A stretch of DNA of 64,000 nt from NIOZ-UU35 sp964344175. GTDB lineage: Bacteria; Chloroflexota; Anaerolineae; Anaerolineales; UBA11858. Location of the stretch: the NCBI GenBank assembly GCA_964344175.1, contig CAYFMI010000002.1:1-64000 (forward strand), read 5' to 3'. The first letter of the stretch is position 1; every line of letters begins with the position of its first letter. The position numbers were made by a program, and so were the translations under genes. This document shows positions 58,589 through 64,000 of this stretch, piece by piece. The notes beneath the pieces are model-generated. The model did not search any database. It was not told the origin of the DNA and was given only the letters and a program-made list of their open reading frames with translations.

Positions 58589-59935
58589 TTAACGACCTGT
58601 TTCGCGCGCCTTTTGCTCGTTGACAAAGAAGAGTAAGATCATCCCAGTGAGCAGGAAGACAATCACCGGCAGAATAGCCACACGCTGACCAAGCTGCTCG
58701 GCAAAGGGCGCTCCCCCAGGGATATGGCGAAACCACAAAAAGGCAATCTGATCGCCCATCTTCTCAAAGTATAAGGCGGCTTCGGCGGCGACAATGCCGT
58801 AGATGGTTGGCCCAATGAAGGAGGATGTGCGCCCGGCCACGGCAAAGAAGCCGTAGAATTCGGCGCTGCGCCCCGGTGGAGCTAATATGCCCACCATGGC
58901 CCGGCTGACCGACTGCACCGCCGAAAGCGCCAACCCGGCGATCCCGCCGATAATGTAGAAGCCGGTGATGCTTTCATTAATGAACAGTCCTAGCACGCCG
59001 GCGATCATCAGCCCGAGGAAAACCGTTAACGACATTTTTCCGCTAACGCGGTCGGCCAGCCAGCCGGAGACAAATGCACCAATCACGCTGGTGAACTGCA
59101 CAATGATCATGAAGATAATGATCTGCTGCTGGTCGAGGCCAAACATCACCGCCCCAAAGATGGCGGCGAAGTTAAGCGTCATCAAAATGCCGTCGTTATA
59201 AATTAAAAAGGCGATAATGTACTTGATGAACTCGCGGTACTCGCGCACCGTGCCGACCGTGTGACGCAGGCGTTTGAAGGCGACGCTGAATACGTTCTCT
59301 CCGGCGGGCAGCGGATTTGGCTCGGCACGCTCACGCAGCCATAGGAACAACGGGGCGGCAAAGATGGCAAAATAAACCGCCGTGATGACCAACGAGAGCC
59401 GCACAATGAATGTGCCTTCGTTAAGCATCACCAATGCCAGCACAATGAATAGACAGACAATGCCCCCCAGCAGGCCAATGGCCCAGCCATAGCCCGAGAC
59501 GCGCCCCATTTCATCTTGCTCGGCAATTTCGGGTAAGAGCGAGTTATAAAAAACCTGTCCGCTGCGGTAGCCGATCTCGGCGATGATAAAGAAGAGCATG
59601 CCGATAAAAATATCGCCCTTTTCAACAAAGAAAAGCAACGCCGTTGCCACAACGGCCACGCCGGTATAGAAGAGCAAGAAACGCTTTTTGTTGGCAGCAT
59701 AGTCGGCAATCACGCCCAAGACCGGGGAGGTGATGGCGACAACCAGCATGGCGATGCCCACCGAGATGCCCCACAACCGCGAGCCTTCTGCGCCGCCAAC
59801 GACATGGCCTTTGAAATAAGCGGCATAGATTGCCAGGATGACTACGGCTGCATAAGCTGAGTTGCCAATATCGTAGGAATACCAGGCCCAGCGTTCTTTT
59901 TTTGTGGGGGGTGATTTTGTGGCGGTTGCTTGCAT
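58589..59935 (-). CDS. MFS transporter, UMF1 (Atg22-like) family
   Basis: This 448-residue protein has twelve membrane helices and the family start ERWAWYSYDIGNSAYAAVV, followed by SPVLGVIADYAANKKRFLLFY (the MFS loop 2-3 motif), GYRSGQVFYNSLLPEIA and GLDQQQIIIFMIIVQF. UMF1 proteins resemble yeast vacuole effluxer Atg22 and are thought to export amino acids or similar compounds; no substrate is proven. ATG 59935 has AAAGGAG upstream, and an open frame 19 codons longer was rejected. It follows the fumarase alpha gene across a degenerate inverted repeat. Confidence 0.88.
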   Translation of the reverse strand: MQATATKSPPTKKERWAWYSYDIGNSAYAAVVILAIYAAYFKGHVVGGAEGSRLWGISVGIAMLVVAITSPVLGVIADYAANKKRFLLFYTGVAVVATALLFFVEKGDIFIGMLFFIIAEIGYRSGQVFYNSLLPEIAEQDEMGRVSGYGWAIGLLGGIVCLFIVLALVMLNEGTFIVRLSLVITAVYFAIFAAPLFLWLRERAEPNPLPAGENVFSVAFKRLRHTVGTVREYREFIKYIIAFLIYNDGILMTLNFAAIFGAVMFGLDQQQIIIFMIIVQFTSVIGAFVSGWLADRVSGKMSLTVFLGLMIAGVLGLFINESITGFYIIGGIAGLALSAVQSVSRAMVGILAPPGRSAEFYGFFAVAGRTSSFIGPTIYGIVAAEAALYFEKMGDQIAFLWFRHIPGGAPFAEQLGQRVAILPVIVFLLTGMILLFFVNEQKARETGR

Positions 59936-60011
59936 GGAAGAACTCCTTTGCCCTTGTTGTGACGTATAGCCTATAACCCCGGTTAGCTTCAAAAGCCACG
60001 CGAAAACTTAA

Positions 60012-60068
60012 CCCAAAGACGCGAGGACGTAGGGAGAACACAATAATTCTCTACGACTCCGCGTCTGT
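60012..60068. repeat. Degenerate inverted repeat between the fumarase and MFS genes
   Basis: AAAGACGCGAGGACGTAGGGAGAA and TTCTCTACGACTCCGCGTCT are imperfect inverted arms around ACACAATAA. The style (AAAGnCGCG...GAGAA) recalls the interior of the 142-bp MITE, but there is no exact match, so only a distant relationship is possible. Confidence 0.4.
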
Positions 60069-60087
60069 GCAACTTTGTGTTTTAGTT

Positions 60088-60966
60088 CTATGAATACGTT
60101 ACTTGCCCCTCTTGTACCACCATCTTGCGGCGGCGGTAGGCCCAGCACATGTACGATACTGAGACAAAGTAGCTGGCCGGTAAGCGGTGCAGCCCTTTGA
60201 TCTTCGTATCCAGCACGGTGGTGGCTCCGCCAAAGCCCATCGGCCCGATGCCCATCTCGTTAGCCTGGGCGGTGATTTGCTTTTCGAGCGCGGCAATCTC
60301 CGGGTCGGGGTTGGCTTCGTCTATTTGACCGAGCAGGGCTTCTTTGGAGGCCAGGTACGAAGAGCCGCGATCCCCGCCAATGGACACGCCTAAGGACCCC
60401 GGCGCGCAGCCCTTTCCTTGCGCCTGATATACGGCATCCAGCACCACTTTGCGTACGCCCTCCAAATCGCGTCCGGCGCCGAGTTTGTTGTCCGGCAGCT
60501 TGTACTGCGCGCCGACATTTTCGCAGCCGCCGCCTTTGAGCATCAGTTCGATTGCCAGGGGTTGATCTTCATCGATTTCTTCAAAATGGATGGTAGGGTA
60601 GTGCTCGTCGCCGGAGTTGTCGCCGGTATTTTTTCCGCTGACTGCGTTGACCGAGTTGGGGCGCAGGTACGCCTTTTGGGTGGCCTCTACCACCGCGGCC
60701 TGGATCTGCGCCCGGAGTTTACGCGTACTCCAGCCCTCGGGATAATGCACGTAGAAGAGAGGCGTGCCGGTATCCTGGCAAATGGGCGTGGAATTGGCGC
60801 GGGCCATTTCTACGTTTTTGAGGATTGTATCGAACGCCCCTGCCGCTGCTGAACCGGGTTCTTCTTGCTCGAATGAAGCGCGCAACTTTTCTTCCACATC
60901 GGGGGGCAGGTTGGTTGCTGTCAGCCGCACTAATTCGAGAATGTCTTGGGTAAGATCAGGTTGCAT
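60088..60966 (-). CDS. Class I fumarase-type hydro-lyase, alpha subunit
   Basis: This 292-residue iron-sulfur hydro-lyase subunit corresponds to the N-terminal half of FumA. Cysteines likely to hold the 4Fe-4S cluster are C63 (TPICQDTGTP), C148 (KGGGCENVG) and C187 (GKGCAPGSLGVSIGGDRGSS). The enzyme hydrates fumarate to malate, or acts on tartrate in related proteins; the two cannot be told apart here. Fumarase and tartrate dehydratase genes usually have the beta subunit adjacent, but the next gene here is an MFS transporter. ATG 60966 follows CGGAGG; an open frame 36 codons longer was rejected. Confidence 0.88.
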   Translation of the reverse strand: MQPDLTQDILELVRLTATNLPPDVEEKLRASFEQEEPGSAAAGAFDTILKNVEMARANSTPICQDTGTPLFYVHYPEGWSTRKLRAQIQAAVVEATQKAYLRPNSVNAVSGKNTGDNSGDEHYPTIHFEEIDEDQPLAIELMLKGGGCENVGAQYKLPDNKLGAGRDLEGVRKVVLDAVYQAQGKGCAPGSLGVSIGGDRGSSYLASKEALLGQIDEANPDPEIAALEKQITAQANEMGIGPMGFGGATTVLDTKIKGLHRLPASYFVSVSYMCWAYRRRKMVVQEGQVTYS

Positions 60967-61112
60967 GTTGAACCTCCGAAAATCAGGGGATAGCAGGTAG
61001 TATGGTATGGTATGGAATGAACCAATCCTATCATACCCTAAATTCGAGCCTGAAACGAGAGCCGATCCCCCCACTTCCGGCAGCCTTTTTCAACGCAATT
61101 TCCGAAATCTAC

Positions 61113-63296
61113 CTAATGTGCTAAGGGTGTTGCTTTTCCCAGCGCCTCGACCAGGGCATCCACACTGACCGGTTTGCTGACATAATCATCCATGCCCGAT
61201 GAGAGGTACTTTTCTCGGTCGCCTTCCAGGGCGTGGGCGGTCATGGCAATAATATGGGGTTGCTGCTCTTGAGGCCAGCGTTCACGGATTTTTCGCATGG
61301 CCTGCTCGCCATCCATCTCGGGCATTTGGATATCCATCAGAATCACGTCGTAAGCCTGACTTTCGAGAGCCTTTAAAGCCTCGACACCGTTGCCGGCTAC
61401 ATCGGCCCGGTAGCCCAGGCGTTCGAGGAGCTTGAGCGCCACTTTTTGGTTAATCCTGTTATCTTCGGCCAATAAAATCCGCAGGGGGTGCTGTTCGCCC
61501 AGGGCAGCGCTGATACCCGCCGGTTTTTTGATCTCTTTTCGGGGGGCGGGTACAGCCGTAATGATGTCCGTCAGTACTTCGAACAGGTTGGATGTTCGTA
61601 TTGGTTTGTTCAAAAACGCGGCAATTTTCACATCATCTGAGCGCGCTCTTTCGCGGATGATCGAGGAGAGAATAATCAGGGGGAAGGAGCTTTCAGGGTC
61701 GAGGGCGCGGATTTTCTTCGCCAGGGTAAAGCCATCCATCCCGGGCATTTGCATATCGAGAATAGCTATATCGAACTCGTCGCCACGTTCAAGCAGCGCC
61801 AGGGCCTCAGCTCCCGATTCCACCACGCTGGGTTCCATCTTCCACGATGTGGTTTGTTTGAGCAGAATTTTCCGGTTGGTGGCATTATCATCAACAATCA
61901 AGATCCTCTTCCCCAAAAGTTGAGGTTGGGCTGCTTCAAAATCGAGGGGTTTGGCATCTGTTTTCACATCCACCAAAATTGTAAAATGGAAAGTCGAGCC
62001 TTCACCCTCCACGCTCTCAACCCACATCGTCCCGCCCATGTTTTCGACCAGTTGCCTGCTAATTGCCAGGCCCAGCCCTGTGCCGCCATATTTGCGAGTT
62101 GTCGATGTATCCACCTGTGTAAAACTCTCGAAGAGTTTTTCAATTTTTTCCTCCGGGATGCCGATGCCAGTATCTCGGACGCTGAAACGCAGCTCATGCT
62201 TGTTATGCTCCACCAACCGGCTTGAGATCGTGATGATAATCTCGCCGTGTTCGGTGAATTTTATGGCATTATTCAAAAGGTTGACCAGAATCTGGCGCAG
62301 GCGCGTAACATCCCCAATCACGACAAAAGGCGTTCCCTCCTCGATAAAATAGGCCAGGTCTAATAATTTTGCGGCAGCCTTTTCAGCCAGCAGGTCAAGT
62401 GTATCTTCTACACAGTTCCGCAAGCGGAAAGGTTGTTCCTCCAATTCCATCTTTCCGGCTTCGATTTTTGAGAAATCTAGAATGTCATTAATGACCGAGA
62501 GGAGCGTGTCGCTGCCGCTGCGGATGGTCTCGATAAAATCTTGCTGCTCAGTGTTGAGGGGGGTGTCGAGCATCAGGCTGGTCATCCCATAGATAGCGTT
62601 CAACGGCGTGCGAATCTCATGGCTCATATTGGCAAGAAAATCCGCCTTTGCTTGGGCCGCCGCTTCTGCTTTCACTGTTGCACGCTCCAAAATCTGGATG
62701 GTTTTGGCTTTTTCGAGGATGAACAAGATGCCGAACACAAACAGCAGCGCGATGGCTACAATCTTTGTGACACTATCGTGGATCATTAACGCGCCGCCAA
62801 ACAGCGGGCTTGGGAGTAGAGCCTCCGAAAGGGTGAAGAAAACGAATAGGACCATTTCGGAAATTATGGCAACGGTCCAGATCACCGCCCAGCGAGTACT
62901 CAAAAGCAATACGGCCAAAACGGGTAAATGTGTATTCCACCATAATGATGCGGAATGGATGCCGCCAAGATAAACCGCAGAATAAGCCACCAGCACGGCG
63001 TAGATCAGCAATAAGAAATTGGCAGCGATGTTGACGTTTTTCGTTTTCCGAAACCAGAAAAAACAAGCAACAGCCAGCAAACCGGTCACGAAGGTCCCCA
63101 GCCCAATTTGCGGAATCCCCAGGTAAAAATAGATTGTAGCGAAAACGGGAACGAATAGAACCAGCGACAGGATCGCCAGGTTCAGGCGCTTGATCTGGTA
63201 AAGCTCCAGCGAATCATCATCGGGTGGTAAACCGGAGCAAACCAGGTCGTTTGCAAATGTCTTTAGCGCGCTGTGGAGTTTTGTGATGATCGTCAT
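61113..63296 (-). CDS. Hybrid sensor histidine kinase with two receiver domains
   Basis: This 727-residue protein has about six membrane helices (residues 40-205) with little outside sequence, a coiled linker, HisKA (FLANMSHEIRTPLNAIYG), HATPase (VNLLNNAIKFTEHG, VRDTGIGIP, YGGTGLGLAISRQ) and two receivers (ILIVDDNATNRKIL with DMQMPGMDG, and LLAEDNRINQKVAL with MDIQMPEMDG). Both receivers keep their Asp. There is no HPt domain, so the phosphate must pass to a separate protein. The membrane sensing region resembles MASE-type modules. ATG 63296 has a GGAGC site; no regulator gene is adjacent. Confidence 0.87.
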   Translation of the reverse strand: MTIITKLHSALKTFANDLVCSGLPPDDDSLELYQIKRLNLAILSLVLFVPVFATIYFYLGIPQIGLGTFVTGLLAVACFFWFRKTKNVNIAANFLLLIYAVLVAYSAVYLGGIHSASLWWNTHLPVLAVLLLSTRWAVIWTVAIISEMVLFVFFTLSEALLPSPLFGGALMIHDSVTKIVAIALLFVFGILFILEKAKTIQILERATVKAEAAAQAKADFLANMSHEIRTPLNAIYGMTSLMLDTPLNTEQQDFIETIRSGSDTLLSVINDILDFSKIEAGKMELEEQPFRLRNCVEDTLDLLAEKAAAKLLDLAYFIEEGTPFVVIGDVTRLRQILVNLLNNAIKFTEHGEIIITISSRLVEHNKHELRFSVRDTGIGIPEEKIEKLFESFTQVDTSTTRKYGGTGLGLAISRQLVENMGGTMWVESVEGEGSTFHFTILVDVKTDAKPLDFEAAQPQLLGKRILIVDDNATNRKILLKQTTSWKMEPSVVESGAEALALLERGDEFDIAILDMQMPGMDGFTLAKKIRALDPESSFPLIILSSIIRERARSDDVKIAAFLNKPIRTSNLFEVLTDIITAVPAPRKEIKKPAGISAALGEQHPLRILLAEDNRINQKVALKLLERLGYRADVAGNGVEALKALESQAYDVILMDIQMPEMDGEQAMRKIRERWPQEQQPHIIAMTAHALEGDREKYLSSGMDDYVSKPVSVDALVEALGKATPLAH

Positions 63297-63478
63297 TATC
63301 AACAAGGCTCCTATTCTGTTCTCATGGCATACACAGCCTATGGATGGGGTCCCCCCGGCAGGAGAGTTGTACCCCTTTTTCGTTTTGGTCGGTGAAGTGC
63401 GTAAGCCCTAATCTATCTGGGTTTGTCACTTTAAATAGTTTACCATGTGGAATGGTGTTCGATCTAGTTTTTCGACTG

Positions 63479-63536
63479 GCTCTTTGGGAACTGCCATGAG
63501 AAACCCCGCATTTGGGGTAGGGGGCGTGCTCCGCAC
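63479..63536. repeat. Partial copy of the 19931-20020 repeat
   Basis: It shares, in the same order, TCTTTGGGAA, CCGCATTTGGGG and GGGGCGTGCTCCGCAC with the 90-bp element at 19931-20020. GCTCTTTGGGAACTGCC at its start is also the exact reverse complement of the right end of that element (20004-20020). The right arm is missing, so this copy is probably decayed. Confidence 0.55.
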
Positions 63537-63688
63537 AGACAGATTGTGGGGTGATATGCTGTCTTTGCCTCACAAAACGATGGTGTCGAAACCAATCATG
63601 CCAGCAAAGCAAGTCTCGATACGGCCTAACGGTCTACCCGACCCATATTTGTTGAATACGCGCGTGCGCGGGCAGTCAGGTTTTTCTT

Positions 63689-63750
63689 GGTGCAACGCGC
63701 TTGTTTTTGCTCTTTTTGTGCCGCGCGCAATGTGCGAAGTGCGTTGCACC
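63689..63750. repeat. Inverted repeat GGTGCAACGCGCTT / AAGTGCGTTGCACC
   Basis: The 14-bp arms (63689-63702 and 63737-63750) match at 13 positions around a 34-nt loop and are close relatives of the arms at 55891-55959. It lies 14 bp after the stop of the dehydrogenase gene and could form its transcript end. Confidence 0.55.
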
Positions 63751-63764
63751 TACTTTCTGGCTTT

Positions 63765-64000
63765 TTAGAGCGCCAACACAATGCGCCCCTTCACCGCCGC
63801 CTGCTCGATCAATTCATGTGCCTGGGCAGCATCTTCCAACTTCATGCGTCGCTCAATGGCCGGTTTGATTTTGCCCGCTGACAGCAAAATAAAGAGCGCG
63901 GCTAAATCTTCTTTGAACCAATCGGGGTGTTTTGCACGCATCCCGCCAATCGAGTAAAAAGCGGTCTTGCGGCCATTAGGCAGGATATTCCACATAGCGA
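63765..64000 (-). CDS. Zinc-type alcohol dehydrogenase / quinone oxidoreductase, 3' end only
   Basis: Only the last 78 or so residues are inside the window; the gene continues beyond 64000. The end reads EDLAALFILLSAGKIKPAIE, then RRMKLEDAAQAHELIEQAAV and KGRIVLAL, the standard C-terminus of medium-chain NAD(P)H-dependent dehydrogenases of the quinone oxidoreductase type. The catalytic and cofactor-binding parts are outside, so the substrate and whether zinc is used cannot be judged. Confidence 0.82.
   Translation of the reverse strand, partial: AMWNILPNGRKTAFYSIGGMRAKHPDWFKEDLAALFILLSAGKIKPAIERRMKLEDAAQAHELIEQAAVKGRIVLAL

Larger units (their letters stand above)
63306..63764. other. 459-bp intergenic stretch with repeats, no credible gene
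   Basis: Open frames here lack ribosome binding sites and show no recognisable protein. The stretch holds a partial copy of the 19931-20020 repeat, and an inverted repeat of the GGTGCAACGCACTT family near its end. The rest shows nothing I can identify. Confidence 0.6.

Noticed and set aside
63322..63768. Open frames in the 63.3-63.8 kb gap
   Set aside because: They cross hairpin repeats, have no ribosome binding site and resemble no protein.

Overview
The window looks like a chromosomal segment of a Chloroflexota bacterium, most likely class Anaerolineae. This is an inference from gene content and architecture: many lipoproteins with Thr/Glu/Pro-rich linkers, an unstudied membrane/MutL operon, a fused SEDS-PBP gene, a giant alpha-2-macroglobulin lipoprotein, and very long intergenic hairpins. 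There is no rRNA, no CRISPR array, no phage and no transposase gene. The clearest mobile DNA is a 142-bp non-autonomous element present in two identical copies.

Layout. 1-3850 (minus strand): a compact version of the classic information-processing cluster, PIN/TRAM protein - cysS - rlmB, then tRNA-Thr(TGT), tRNA-Tyr, tRNA-Thr(GGT) and the first codons of tuf. 4085-4623: MITE copy 1, then a strong promoter driving tRNA-Phe, tRNA-Gly and tRNA-Cys. 4748-7199: a PhoB/PhoR-like two-component system. 7274-10399 (minus): a YfcC-type transporter, a small membrane protein and an M14-like peptidase. 10481-16175: MITE copy 2, a candidate Pho box, then pstS-pstC-pstA-pstB-phoU-arsC, a phosphate uptake operon with a built-in arsenate reductase. 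16222-22588 (minus): a carbohydrate-type ABC importer with two paralogous binding proteins, two permeases and no ATPase, ending with rnhA. 22658-24429: a phosphodiesterase-superfamily protein and a CoA-binding protein. 24426-32172 (minus): an ABC exporter, an FAD oxidoreductase, a large surface nuclease and a flippase-like membrane protein.

32393-40682 is the most intriguing region. After two small orphan genes come seven tightly packed genes: three small membrane proteins, a zinc-ribbon/acidic 'PDW-repeat' membrane protein, a MutL-type ASKHA ATPase, a barrel-sandwich/KOW-like soluble protein and a membrane protein with an LPXTG-type sorting signal. No known pathway explains this set, and I propose it as the candidate undescribed envelope-associated system.

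40740-47915: housekeeping genes (phosphohexomutase, deformylase, recF, alanine racemase) mixed with a CNBD/PH-domain membrane protein and an unusual LysW-like carrier protein with an Asp/Tyr-rich tail. 48117-58409 (minus): an envelope cluster of SEDS-PBP fusion, alpha-2-macroglobulin, a response regulator that has lost its phospho-acceptor, and a lipoprotein. 58589-64000: an MFS transporter, a fumarase alpha subunit without its partner, a hybrid histidine kinase, a repeat-rich intergenic stretch and the 3' end of a zinc-type alcohol dehydrogenase.

Several genes (start codons at 32707, 42347, 44032 and 47594) have a TANNNT box 6-7 nt before the start and no Shine-Dalgarno, suggesting leaderless mRNAs. 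All functional calls are from reading the sequence; no database search was run.
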